From: Heterotrichella gracilis
Taxonomy: Eukaryota; Sar; Xanthophyceae; Tribonematales; Xanthonemataceae
NCBI GenBank assembly: GCA_032358255.1
Contig: JAULBX010027274.1
Span: forward strand, 154,506 to 218,505
Direction of reading: 5' to 3'
DNA: 64,000 nucleotides
Part shown: one piece after another, positions 45,546 to 56,742 of the stretch
How positions within the stretch are numbered: position 1 is the stretch's first letter
How the letters are laid out: every line of letters starts with the position of its first letter
Notes under the pieces: model-generated
What the model was told of the DNA's origin: nothing
The model's input: only the letters and a program-made list of their open reading frames with translations
Databases searched by the model: none
Program-made: the position numbers and the translations under genes

Positions 45546-46338
45546 CTTTGTTGGAGAGCAGCTCTGGGCCATGTGAACCAGTGCCTTGCCAGCAGTGTCT
45601 GCATGGCCGCTTTTGATGCTGGGGATGTGCAGAGAGCGGCAGTGCCTCGTGGCAACACTGGCTTGCAGTGGGTTTTGTGACAGCTTCCCACGAATGTGTT
45701 TTGCATTATGGCCATTTCTATAGCATGGTGCCGCTCTTCTTTGCACTTCATACTTGATGGGCCCTTTTATCTGACAATTACAACCACTGATTGTCTCCAC
45801 GCACTGTAACTCGCTTCAATGCATTGGACGGCGCAAGAACATCACATGCATTGACCCATGACAAGCACCATGGTATTGGAATATTAAGACCAACCATTTA
45901 CACTATGCAGCGACCATGGTCACTTTGTTGCCAACGTCAACCCAACCATCACTGAAGTGGTCCAACTTTGGGTTCTGGGGAATCAGTGGGGATCATGTCT
46001 CTGGGACTGTGTTTGAAAATTCAAGCAACTGAGTAAAATGTCCCCCAAGGGCAAGGGCAAACAGCCTGGTGCTAACACCTATCACATGATACAGGTAACT
46101 GCAGCTTATCTTGACACAACAACCCTGTCAGAGCTTGCTTTGCGAAGTGAGGGTTTTGCCGTGCCACACACTGGGTGGGTGGGTGCTGCTTGCCCTCTGG
46201 TACGGACAGAATCCTTTGAATTGTGCCGTTCAAGACCCCTCACTCTGTCGTCGTCACAGCCCACCCGTACACTCCTAGCGTCACGTCGTTGCACCCAACT
46301 GACCTCAGCAGTTGTTCACGCAACGGGTGTGGCGTGGG
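45546..46338. other. intergenic, F-box copy 3 3' flank and APC8 5' flank
   Basis: Nothing coding was recognised. The APC8 promoter should lie in the right half. Confidence 0.45.
45805..45809 (+). terminator. UGUAA poly(A) signal
   Basis: TGTAA lies about 260 bases after the F-box copy 3 stop, in a context otherwise without function. Confidence 0.4.
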
Positions 46339-49300
46339 ATGGCACAGAGCCCGTTGGAAACGCGGGCTGCCCTGCGGCAAGCGGTGGTTGACTTGCAACA
46401 ACGAGGGCTGTACCAGGCAGCCAAGTGGGCTGCAGAGCAGCTGGTGGGGCTGCCTCAAGGCGATGAAGTCGAGCAGCGGTCAGTTGAGCGGGATAGGCAG
46501 CAGGAGGCATCGACCACCGATGCCGACAGCGACCAGTTCCTGTTGGGTAAAACGTACTTCGACATGAAGGTGGGTAGCTCGAGTGCACTGTACCATGGCG
46601 TTTTTTCAAACCCTGTTATAATTCAGTGGTAGATGCTGAGCAAGTTCGCGAAGAATTCGACTCAGTGAAAACACATATGCATGCATATTCAATACATGGG
46701 TTCATAAGGGTTTTGCCATGGATGGGATTACCTACCTTGTCACAGCACAGCCATTTATAGTTCCAAAATTAGTTGCTGTGCAACCCCAATCCCAAAGCGC
46801 AATAAGTGGGTAAAGACCCGAGATGACGAGGGACCATCTTCCTACATACAATTGGCATATTACCCCGCCAATCACCCGCGTGCAAAACCGCACTTAGTTT
46901 GCCCACATCGGCAAACAAATCAAACATCAATCCAACAGACACTGATAATGCGCGCCACAACCACAGGAATACAAGAGGGCGGCACGCGCGGTGGGGGACG
47001 AAACCAGCCCCAAGGCTGTGTTCCTGCGGTGCTATGCAACATACCTTGCTGGGGAGAAACGGAAAGAGTAAGCCCCGCCGCTGCAACTTTCGAACTCCCA
47101 TCAGTGCCATCGAGTTTTTTGCAATGCCTCAGACCGCATGCCTCTTTCAAACACCAAAGCCAGCCCCACGGCTGTGTCCCTTCGGTGTTGCGCAAGGTCC
47201 CTTGCTGAGGAGAAACGGGAAGAGTAAGCTGCAGCTCCTGCTGCTGCATTCTCCAATTGCACGTGCCGTGAAGTGCTGGCAATTCTGCAGAGGTTGAGAC
47301 CGCACGCCTTGGACCCTCAACCCTAGAACCCTACAAATTACATCGAACCCATGCCTTTGCGCCTCCCCTGCATGCTGCGTTCATCCCCTTACCAAACACA
47401 AAAGCTCGCAACTGGCCTTCCAAAAAGCCTAAACCCTGAACACAAAAATCCCGTAACTGGTCTTCAACACACCGCTCAACTTGGTCCCTCTTCCACCCCC
47501 AGGGAGGAGCGAATCGAGGCTTCCGGCCCACTGGGCAAGGCTGACGTGGCTAATGCCGACCTGGACGCCCTAGAAGCAGAGGTCAGCCAGCTAGTGGAGC
47601 AAGGCAACCCTGATGGGTTCCTGCTATACCTCCATGGGCTCATCCTAGCAGACAGGTAGGGTATTGCAAAATGTCAATGCAGACCCTAAGGAGCCTTTTA
47701 AAGCCCATACAGGCATTATACCTCCATGGGCTCATCCTAGCAGACAGGTACGGTATCTAGTGTCACCAAAGCTATTGTTTCCGACGTGCCCAGCATTGGT
47801 GGTTTCCCGCCGTGCCCCTCAGCATGCATGTGCCGTTGCAAGCTTGCGGCGCCGGGTTTGTAAAGCACTTGAGGCAAATGTACTCAACAGTAAAGTGGCT
47901 TGTGGGTACACATTCATTGTGCATGAGCGCCACTGCCTGTCGTCTCCCTGTGCGCACTCCATCAAATCATTACAAATTTACCTTGGCACCACCGCATGCC
48001 GCCCTGAACCCACCCGCCTCTTACCACCCTCTCAGCATCTAAACCCTAACCGGGGCCCTTGCAAGGAATTGTGTAGGGTTTTAGGGCTTCAAGGGGCATT
48101 GGTGCAGGGATTGCGGGTGTGCCAGCATAAACCCTTGTGCAGTCACCGCACCCTACACCCTGGCAATAAAACCCTAACCGAAACCCTTTTGCAGGGACCG
48201 CACCCAGGATGCGCAGCGGGCACTGGTCCAGAGCGTCAACGCCTACCCTTGCAACTGGTCGGCGTGGCTGGTGAGAGGCAAAACCCTGCCGAAACCCTAC
48301 TTAAAACCCTACCGAAACCCTACCCAACGCCTACCCTTGCAACTGGTGAGTGTGTGGCGGGTCTAGGCCCAAGGACAAGGGCTCCACTCCCACTGCGTTG
48401 TCAATGTCGCTGTAGAGGAACCGTCCAGACCCAAAATATTACCTGCAATTTATCCTGAACCTTGTAACATTGTTGCGCAGGCCCTTCAGGCGCTGTGCAA
48501 GGACCTGGAATGCGTGGCGGGCCTGGGGTTGACCCCCCACTGGATGGTCAACTTCTTCATGGCGCACCTGTGCATCGAGCTTCAGCAAAACCCCGAAGGG
48601 TTGCAACGGCTGCAGGTGGGTATTAGGGTTCAGGGTCAAGGGTGTGAAACCCTATAAACCCTGATCTGTGCATCGCGGTGCAGCAGAATCCTGGAGGGTT
48701 ACAACGGCTGTAGGTGGGACAATCCATCTCTACAAAGCCATTGATAGATCCTTCGGCAGATGCCACCAACCACACTTGGTGCAAGGCGTGCCAGCACGCC
48801 CCCAAGGGTGTGCATAACCCTAGGAACCCTGACCTGCGCCTCGAGATGCACGCCTGGCGTTGTATATCAGAGAAATCGTCTGTATACAAGCTTTACATCT
48901 GTTCTATGCAGTTTACAAGTAGGACCCGAAAACTTTGCCAGGAAATGGTTTTTTAACATTAAGATAATCGAGGGGGGTCTCGCAAATGTGCAACATTTCC
49001 GGGATATTCGGGGAGCAGTATTAGGTCCCGTGACCCAACGCACCCATAACTTCAGCTTGTCCGACCGCAACACCCAAGTCGATAAATAGCGAACGACTTT
49101 CACGCGCGCGCACTGCTGCCTCTGCCCTGAGGTTTAACCCCCTTGTGAAAACAAACGGGGAGGAACCACAGGCGGGCCATTAAAATACAATATTTTAATG
49201 TGCACGAAGAGGCAGTAGTAGGGGAAAAAGTAGGGGAAAACTGTTCTATGCAGTTTACAAGAAGGTATTGAAATATTGACAATCAAATGTAAATCACATA

Positions 49301-52300
49301 CTCTATACATCAGGGAAGAAGCAGATTTACCAACCAGGGTTCTGGCGCCTTGCAGGAGCTTGCTGCCACCTTCCCACGCAGCGACATAGTCATCGCTCAT
49401 GCTGCGCTGGCCCTTACAGCCATGACATAAACCATCAAAATCATATTGTTATCGTATACTGGCTATGCAATGATGGAATGCCGCTTTGCAGGAGCTTGCC
49501 GCCAGCTTCCCGCGCAGCGACACGGTCATCGCCCAGGCTGCACTTGCCCAGTACAACCTGCGCAACTTCGATGAGGCGCAGGATCTGTTTGAGGACCTGC
49601 TGCACAGGGATCCCCACAGGATAGAGGTAGGGATTTGGGGTGGGGTTGGGGATGTTGTGTGTTGGGCCTGTGGGAAAGCTGTGCAGGTGTAGGAGGGGCT
49701 GCCACCTGGCAGCGGCTTGTGAAAAGGACAGTATGACATGGTGTGGAATTGTCAACAATGCGATTGGCAATTTTGATAAACGCATCCCAAGTGGGTCAAG
49801 TCTGTATCGATGTTGCCGCTGTTTCATGCTCGACCATCAGCATGATCACCAGCATATATCTCCCCTCTTGAGGCATGGACGCCAAAACCCTAGCTGCACG
49901 GGTTTGTGTTAACCTGAAATCCTAAATACGCAGGGCATGGATGCCTACAGCAACATCCTGTACGTGAAGGAGGCGCTGGCTAGCCTCAGCAGCCTGGCGC
50001 ACGCTGCGGTGCTGACCGGAAAATGCCAGCTTTAATTAAACGTAATACAATCAATTTCATTCATAACAGTGAGCCAATACGAGATTTTCCCAACATTTTC
50101 TGCAGGGCATGGATGCCTACAGCAACATCCTATACGTCAAGGAGGCGCTGGCCAGCCATGCGCACAAGATCGTACTGACCGACAAGTACCAAATCCAATC
50201 CAATCCGATCCGATCTAATCATGTCACTGTAACCAGCCCATTTGTCATCCCCGTGCAGGGCATGGATGCATACAGCAACATCCTGTACGTGAAGGAGGCC
50301 CTAGCCAGCCTCAGCAGCCTGGCGCACAAGACCGTGCTGACAGACAAGTACCGGCCAGAGACCTGCTGCATCATCGGGAATTACTACTCGCTCAAGGGGC
50401 AGCACGAGAAGGTGGGGATGATGGGGAGGGCGAGTTTTAGGGCTTCTTTTGGGCTGCTGGGATTTTTTTTTGGCTTTCTTTTGGGTTGGGAATTACTGTG
50501 CTGCACCATCGGGAACTACAACTCGCTCAAAGGGCAGCACGAGAAGTTGGGAATGATGGGGAAGGCAAGTTTTAGGGGCGAGTGTTGGACTGCGTGGGGT
50601 GGATTTTTGTGTTCTCTTGGGTTGGGGGTTACTGTACTGCACCAGTGGGAGCTACTACTCGCCCAAGGGAGTATATCGGATCTAAGGACTTGCGGCGGGT
50701 ATCATCCACTCAATTTTATCAAGTACCCCCCTGCCTCCCTTGTCCCCAGGCTGTATTGTACTTCCGCCGCGCCCTCAAGCTCAACCCTAACTACCTGTCC
50801 GCATGGACCCTCATGGGACATGAGTATGTTGAGATGAAGAAGCCACCTGCAGCAATAGGTGGGAACCCCGACCACAAACTCTTTGCAGAAACCCTAAGTG
50901 GAACCCTAAACTCCAATTTGCTATCGCCTGGACGCTTATGTAGAGATGAAGAAGCCACTTGCTGCAATATATGCAAGTTACCCCTCACAACAAGCTTTAC
51001 GATTCTTACCGCACTATACCCTCCATACCTTTTTAAATGAGTGTTTTCAACTGGAAGTCTAATTTAAACCCCAGTTCTTGCCCCAAGCTGCCCTGCTTTT
51101 GCAATGCTGCCACGGGTCTCTGACCCAGGCACACTCTCTTGGCTACAGAGGCATACCGGCGGGCAGTGGACGTGAACCCCAGGGACTACCGCGCCTGGTA
51201 TGGGCTGGGCCAGACCTACGAGCTGGTGCACATGCCATACTACGCACTCTACTACTTCAGGAGGTAAAGGGTACCTTAGGATTTGGGGTGTACAGTACTT
51301 TGATGTAATGCCAGACCTACGAGGTGGTGAACATCCGTACCATGCACCCTACTTCAGGAATTGGGGTGTAAGGATGGGTTTTACCCTTTAACTATAATGC
51401 GACATACTGTCAAGTGCAGTATTGAGACGCTAGCTCCAACCCTACCCTTAACCCTCGCCCAACCCCCCCAGGGCCACCGAGCTCCGCCCCAGCGATGCGC
51501 GTATGTGGTGCGCCATGGGCCAGTGCTACGAGCACGACCAGCTACGCATGCATGACGCCGCCATACGCTGCTACCTGCGGGCGCATGCCAACAACGACAG
51601 GGAGGGCATCGCGCTGCACAAGCTGGTGGGTGGTGGGGTTCGGGGGGTGCGATACCAGGAATTAAGTGGGGAAAAGGTGGTGAATGGGGTGGGTGGGTGG
51701 TGAATGGTGGGTGTTTGTGCTACGGGCATGACCAGCTGGGCATGCACAGGGCAGCTACCTGCATGCACATGCCAACAATGACAGGGAGGGCATCGCACTG
51801 CACAAGCATGTGGGTGGTGGTGGCCCCCCCTGGCGGTGAGGAGCGTTTGTTTGCTTTTTTGAGGGGGAGGGAGAGGGGTTGTGTGCTGCACAAGTTGGTG
51901 GGAACACCTTGTAGGGCACATCAGCAGCTGTTGAATTTGATCCTGCCTCTAACCATTTTCAAGATATTGTACCTTCCATCCTTTCAGGCTAAGTTGCACC
52001 GCCAACTGGGCCGCAATGGAATTATTTAAAGGAATTTTGTGTTGGAATTCCTATTGGAACTTGTACTGGAATCATTAAAAGGAATTATTCCAAGCATTTA
52101 ATTCCATTTTCCCAGGCTGAGCTGCACCGCCAGCTGGGTCGCCTGGACCAGGCCGCCTACTACTACAAGCTCAACCTGGAGCGGATCGATGCCGACAACA
52201 TCAGCGGGACCGACCAGCTGGATGCGCTCCTGTTCCTGGCCTCCTACTACAAGGTGGGGGGCAAACCCTAGGGAAGGGTTTTGGGTCGCGTGCGCGACCC

Positions 52301-52870
52301 CGTTCCTGGCGGTGGGCCACTCTGAGCCCCAGCATTCTTGACATGATGCACCTCACAATATGCTGATTGCACCCCCCACCCCTTAACCCCCACTCCTTAA
52401 CCCCCACACCGCACCCCACTCACCAACAGACCACCATCCTTCCCTCACCACATGTGCAGGACACCGGCATGCTGATCAAAGCCGGGCCACCTGCATGCAC
52501 CTCTTGGACTATGGATCACACCCCAACGATCCAGAACACCACCCCAGCACTCCAATTAATTCCATGCACAACACGCTGGTAGCACACGCCTCCCCCATTC
52601 TTCCTCTCGTTGGACACACACGCACGTACCCCTCCTCCTCCTACTGCGCAGGACACCGGCATGCTCGACGAAGCCGAGGCCACATGCATGCGCCTGCTGG
52701 ACTACGGGTCACAGCCCAAGGACCGAGCTAAGGCCCTCCTGCGGGAGATCCGCGCGCTGCTGGCCAGCAAGTTCTCCACGCCGGGGCAGAGCATGCTGCC
52801 CGCGCCCCCCTCGCCGCAGGGCAGCGACATCGACATCTCACCCATAAGCAGTGACGAGGGGCGGTATTGA
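46339..52870 (+). CDS. APC8: anaphase-promoting complex subunit 8 (CDC23)
   Basis: Twelve exons chain in phase to 572 residues: 46339-46569, 46967-47067, 47503-47655, 48195-48270, 48481-48615, 49492-49626, 50259-50411, 50750-50858, 51149-51263, 51472-51625, 52116-52253 and 52652-52870. APC8 is a tetratricopeptide scaffold of the APC/C ubiquitin ligase that drives exit from mitosis. The N-terminus matches the family ([20 protein letters not shown]). The TPR core is nearly textbook: [80 protein letters not shown]. The length agrees with plant APC8 (about 580). The tail is Ser/Pro-rich ([16 protein letters not shown]), typical of regulatory phosphorylation sites. Truncated copies of nearly every exon lie in its introns, so automatic models could easily mis-splice it. 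Confidence 0.93.
47140..47222 (+). repeat. downstream copy of the APC8 exon-2 end
   Basis: ACCAAAGCCAGCCCCACGGC through GAGAAACGGGAAGA repeats the last 80 bp of the exon and keeps a GTAAGC donor at 47223. Confidence 0.88.
47715..47755 (+). repeat. downstream copy of the APC8 exon-3 end
   Basis: TACCTCCATGGGCTCATCC and then AGCAGACAG are identical to the exon end and are followed by a GTACGG donor, about 95 bp beyond the real one. Confidence 0.92.
48322..48345 (+). repeat. downstream copy of the APC8 exon-4 end
   Basis: ACGCCTACCCTTGCAACTGG repeats the end of the exon at 48195-48270 and runs into a GTGAGT donor. AAACCCTAC motifs fill the spacer. Confidence 0.75.
48660..48714 (+). repeat. downstream copy of the APC8 exon-5 end
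   Basis: GTGCATCG.GGTGCAGCAGAATCC to CAACGGCTGTAG resembles the exon end, with the final CAG changed to TAG and a GTGGGA donor kept. Confidence 0.8.
49356..49420 (+). repeat. truncated upstream copy of APC8 exon 6
   Basis: TTGCAG and then GAGCTTGCTGCCACCTTCC repeat the start of the exon at 49492 for about 65 bp, 136 bp upstream, in frame. Confidence 0.88.
49934..50180 (+). repeat. two truncated upstream copies of APC8 exon 7
   Basis: Copies start at 49934 and 50106 and the real exon at 50259. All begin GGCATGGATGC.TACAGCAAC behind a GCAG acceptor. The first runs about 100 bp through GCGCTGGC.AGCCTCAGCAGC. The second lacks the six bases CTCAGC and their neighbours and ends at GACAAGTACC. Confidence 0.92.
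50503..50670 (+). repeat. two downstream copies of the APC8 exon-7 end
   Basis: TGCACCATCGGGAACTACAAC to CAGCACGAGAAG recurs near 50505, where the donor GTGGGG has become TTGGGA. A more decayed copy (CACCAGTGGGAGCTACTACTC) lies near 50640. The flanking GATGGGGA..GCGAGTTTTAGGG is repeated with them. Confidence 0.85.
50932..50966 (+). repeat. downstream copy of the APC8 exon-8 end
   Basis: CTTATGTAGAGATGAAGAAGC repeats GTATGTTGAGATGAAGAAGC of the exon end. CCCTAA motifs lie in the spacer. Confidence 0.75.
51305..51360 (+). repeat. downstream copy of the APC8 exon-9 end
   Basis: CCAGACCTACGAGGTGGTG through CCTACTTCAGGA repeats the exon end, with its GAGGTAAAG donor altered. Confidence 0.78.
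51704..51905 (+). repeat. downstream copies of the APC8 exon-10 end
   Basis: Segments near 51716-51810 repeat CATGACCAGCTGGGCATGCA and GACAGGGAGGGCATCGC. The GCTGCACAAG..GGTG junction appears again near 51887. Confidence 0.8.
51987..52022 (+). repeat. truncated upstream copy of APC8 exon 11
   Basis: TTTCAG and then GCTAAGTTGCACCGCCAAC mirror the start of the exon at 52116. Confidence 0.85.
52459..52535 (+). repeat. truncated upstream copy of APC8 exon 12
   Basis: GTGCAG and then GACACCGGCATGCTGATC repeat the start of the exon at 52652, with a short deletion that breaks the frame. Confidence 0.88.
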
Positions 52871-52967
52871 CGCGGGTATGCCCTTAGGGGGTATGGGCAT
52901 TGCTGGGGGCATTGGGAGTCTTGGCGGCATCCAATGGCTCGGTTTCTGCCGTTGTTTTGGGCAGCAG

Positions 52968-53062
52968 TTCGCCACGCCAAGGAGGGACATGCTGCCAGCG
53001 CCCCCTTGCCACAGGGCAGCGGCATCGACATCTTGCCCATTGGCAGCTGGGGTGGAATACGG
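52968..53062 (+). repeat. copy of the APC8 C-terminal coding end in its 3' flank
   Basis: GTTCGCCACGCCAAGGAGG, CATGCTGCCAGCGCCCCC and GGCAGCGGCATCGACATC repeat the last 100 bp of coding sequence, diverged. Confidence 0.82.
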
Positions 53063-54110
53063 GGTGGGGTGGTGGGGTGGGGGAAGAGGTGCATTTCTGG
53101 GGGAGCATGTAGGCTGGGAGGATTGGGTAATGTGGGGTGATATTGCCGACAGGATTGGCCAGTTGCACCTCGTGCTTTAGAGTGTGTACTTACACATGGA
53201 ATAGGGTATTGGGGTGTGTGTTGTCAAGCATGGTCCCCTCTCCGGTGGGGGTGAGGGCAATACAAAGTCTGGCGCAATGCTTGCCACTTAATCAGATCGG
53301 TGGATGTACAATTACATGTCACCACCATGTGGAACATGCGTGTTGACCATGGGTGGGTAACCCGTTGCTAACAGTGATTGCCGGCGCCTGTACCTGAATG
53401 TTGGACTTGCAAACTCACTCACAGACATCATCAAACAAGACGATGCGTCATGCCAGTGGAACTCAGCAGGTGCATGACCAAAGTGACTTTTTGCGTCTTG
53501 TGTTTGACCAAATTGGATTGGGTTGGCAATGAATGGGTGCCATCACATGTGTGCCATGGCGTTGCCAGTGAACCATAGGCTGCTGGTGTTGCACCAGGTC
53601 CAGGCTCCTTACTTCCAACTGTTAACCATTCCCTTCCTTCATTCCTTTGCTTTCCTCAGGCCAGGTGAGCACCCCTTGTGGGCCACTGCCTGCAGGTGAA
53701 GGGGGGTGCATCACGAAGTAAACCTAGTGCGGAACAGTGCCCAACGAAACAGGGAAACGCGTCTCCACGCACTGTACTTTTGTTGCACAAGAGCAGGTGC
53801 ACGTGCATGTTCTTGCTTACAATACGGTATCCATCCTCTAGACTGTTGTGTGTTCATCGGATCGGATGTCGTTGCTATGCTGGCGTGCTGTGGTTTGGGC
53901 ATGGGCATGGAGCGTGGGGCCAGTCCGTTGATCTTCTATGAAGCTGTTGGTTACGGCAGCGTGAGAGCAAAAGTGGACAAGTATGTTAACGTCGCTGCCT
54001 GTGGATGCTCACCGAACTGAGGAAACCACGGTACGTTGGGGTGTGCCCTTTCACGTCGGTCCGAAAGGTGGCATGGGTCACCTGGGTTGCAAGGGACACA
54101 GATGCAACAC
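53063..54110. other. intergenic, APC8 3' flank and KH-gene 5' flank
   Basis: No conserved exon. An upstream non-coding or coding first exon for the KH gene cannot be excluded (an open frame from about 53906 to 53980 ends at a GTATGT donor but is in the wrong phase). Confidence 0.4.
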
Positions 54111-56742
54111 ATGCCGTTCTTTCAGGTCCCAGAAGCGATCCCGAATGACCTGATAGATAAGGACAACCAAGCAGGGCAGACCGAACCACAATGGCTGGCG
54201 CAACTGGCCGGTGAGTTGTGCCCCGTACGCTACATGTGTGGGGTGTACATGGGTACACATAAATGACCCACAAGAGGCGCCTTCGTCTGTTTCGTTGCAG
54301 GGAGCCCGGGTTCGCCGCAAATGCTTTACGTGAGGCTCCTCATATCCAATGCAGCAGCTGGCGCTGTCATTGGGAAGGTACGAATGGGCCCGGCATTGGC
54401 CGGCATGGGGCCCAGAATGACACTGAACCCACGTTGCAAATGTACCCCTACTCTGGCAATGCACGAGCCCTTCGCGCGGAAAATGAGTAAATTTGTTGGC
54501 TATTGACGTAATTGCATTTTCTTGCAGAACGGAGTTGTTGTTGGCAGCATTCAGCAGCAGACCAGCACCAAGATACAGGTGTCAAAGGAGGGGGAGTGTG
54601 TGCCCAGCCCCATCAATCGTATACTGCAAATCGGGGGTGACCTGCGGGGCATCGTATTGGCCCTTTTACTGGTTTTCCAAAAGCTGTTGAAGGATGGGGT
54701 ATGCCCAGTCAGCACGGTATTGGGTCACGCGGGCGCCTCCAGCGATGCGCCCATCCTGCAAGCCCGCCTGCTGGTCCCTCCCACGCTGTGTGGGCTGATT
54801 GTGGGTAGGAAAGGGTCCAACATACGGCAGATGATTGCACATTCAGGGTGCAACATCAGGTGAGAGGCACATGTTGTGTTGCAAATGCCAGCACGTTAGA
54901 TACAGTGGGCTGGGCGCTCGCACGCAGTTGGAAATCACATTGGCATGCAGCCTTGCTCTGTTCAGTTCCATATGAATTCTGCTTTGCTTGAAGTATTATG
55001 GCAGACCTTTGAGGGTTGACAGTCAGCATACATTGGTCGTTTGCTGAATAGGCTTAGGTGCAAAAGGCATTTTGGAGCTGCATTGTGAAGCATTGTAAAA
55101 AGGAAGGCAATTTCCCCTTTGCAACCCACATCCCTGGGATTTGCAGGGTAGCAGCCTCCAACCTGGACCTGCAGCACATCACCTCCAAGCGGGTGGTCCA
55201 CCTCACCGGCCAGCTGGACAGGCTCCTCCACGCAGTGGCCCTCATCACCGTGCAAATACAAGAAGCCCCGACCCACGACGTGTGCAGCCACCTGGAAGCC
55301 CTGACCCTCAGCCACCAGCTGGAAGCCCTGGGCCTCAACCACCAGCACCTACAGCCCCCGAGCCCCATGAGGCAACACAGCGCGCAGTATGGAAACCTGG
55401 GTCAGGCCTTCAGCAACCCGCTGGTCCCGCGAGCGCAGGTGCCGCTGCCCCCGCCCCTGGTGCAGCACAGGCATCCTGACAGTATGGCTCAGCCGCTGCA
55501 CCAGCTGGGATCCACGCCCCTGTCCAGCTACCACCCGCTTGGGCCCTCGGTGCCCATTCGGCCGTGTCAAAACACCACCTATGGGCTGCTGCCGCTGGCT
55601 GAGCAGGAGACGACCGTCACGCTGGGTGTGCCGGAGGAGCTGGTAAGGATACAACAGCTGGCCAAATGGCAGAAATGTATCACAAAGCTGTCAACTGATG
55701 AGTTCTGGCATTTATATAAAAAAATTTCATGACGGCATTGTACAAAATGTATGTTCAAATTCATATGTAAGCCAGGATGAACTGTGCTGCGTTTTCATTT
55801 TTGTGCATGCTATTCTGGGCAGAGTGTGCATCGATGCATTACTGGAATGAATGAGTATGGAATGTGAGCCATCTTGCTTGGTCACCTGTCCCACAACGCT
55901 CAAGTCAGTCACGACAGTCATCCAAAAATATGTTGGGGCACTTGCACATGCACATGCCTCAATAAAACATCACATGTGTCAGCATGTTTGGCGCACACTT
56001 GATGCATGTGCCCTTTGAAATGATAAAAATGAGCATTGAATGCACAATCAATGTGTTTGACTGCGCACTTCATGTAGACAACTAGAATGGGACTGATACG
56101 GGATTGCGCATGGACATGCAGGTTGGCATGGTAGTTGGCAAGCGAGGGAAGAACATCCTCGAGCTTCAGCAGGTATGATCCCATCCACCCATTACCAGCA
56201 CCGGTTATAACTAGTTAGGCTCAGATATTTACCATCCAATCTTGTGGCAGTGCCGCTAGGGGGGCATTTCTAAAGTTATTAATTGTGGGGGTTGGCTCCC
56301 TGAATGTGACTGTCAAATAATCTTGTAATCTTGTAATTACAACGCTGAGTGCACTCTGGCGCGCCCTAGCAATGGGTGCTTGTCCGCTTGCAAAACTCAA
56401 AGTATTGTTTTCAACATTTTTACAAGATCAGCTGGCTTCAGGAACAGCAGGTGCTGAAGTGAAGTTTACAACCACAAACAATCCTTGTGATACCAAACTG
56501 CTGACAGAAAATGTCTGCATGTGTAGGTCACCACCGTCAGAGTGTGGATTTCACACAAGGACGACTACCTGCCCCACACAAGGCAGCGCAAGCTGGTCAT
56601 CAGCGGCGGGGCAGATGCTGTGCAGATTGCTCAGTGGCTCATATCTCAGCGCGTCCAGAATGCGTTGAACCAGAATGCGCTGAACCAGAGGCTGCAATTA
56701 CAGGCATCGCTCAATCTAACCACATGGCCCAGGCAGTGGTGA
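54111..56742 (+). CDS. three-KH-domain RNA-binding protein (PCBP/Nova type)
   Basis: Six exons (54111-54210, 54301-54377, 54528-54859, 55147-55642, 56122-56172, 56527-56742) give 423 residues. KH1 begins at YVRLLISNAAAGAVIGKNG. KH2 is QARLLVPPTLCGLIVGRKGS, then NIRQMIAHSGCNIRVA. KH3 is TVTLGVPEELVGMVVGKRGK, then NILELQQVTTVRVWISHKDD. All three keep the GXXG loop, although KH1 reads GKNG. The layout, with KH3 separated by a long Pro/Leu/His/Gln-rich linker, is that of poly(C)-binding, Nova and plant HEN4-like proteins that control splicing, stability or translation. KH1 looks atypical after SKEGECVPS, where INRILQIGGDLRGIVLALLL replaces the usual strand. The ATG at 54111 follows no intron, but a CAG at 54123-54125 could be an acceptor, so an upstream first exon is possible. 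Confidence 0.88.
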
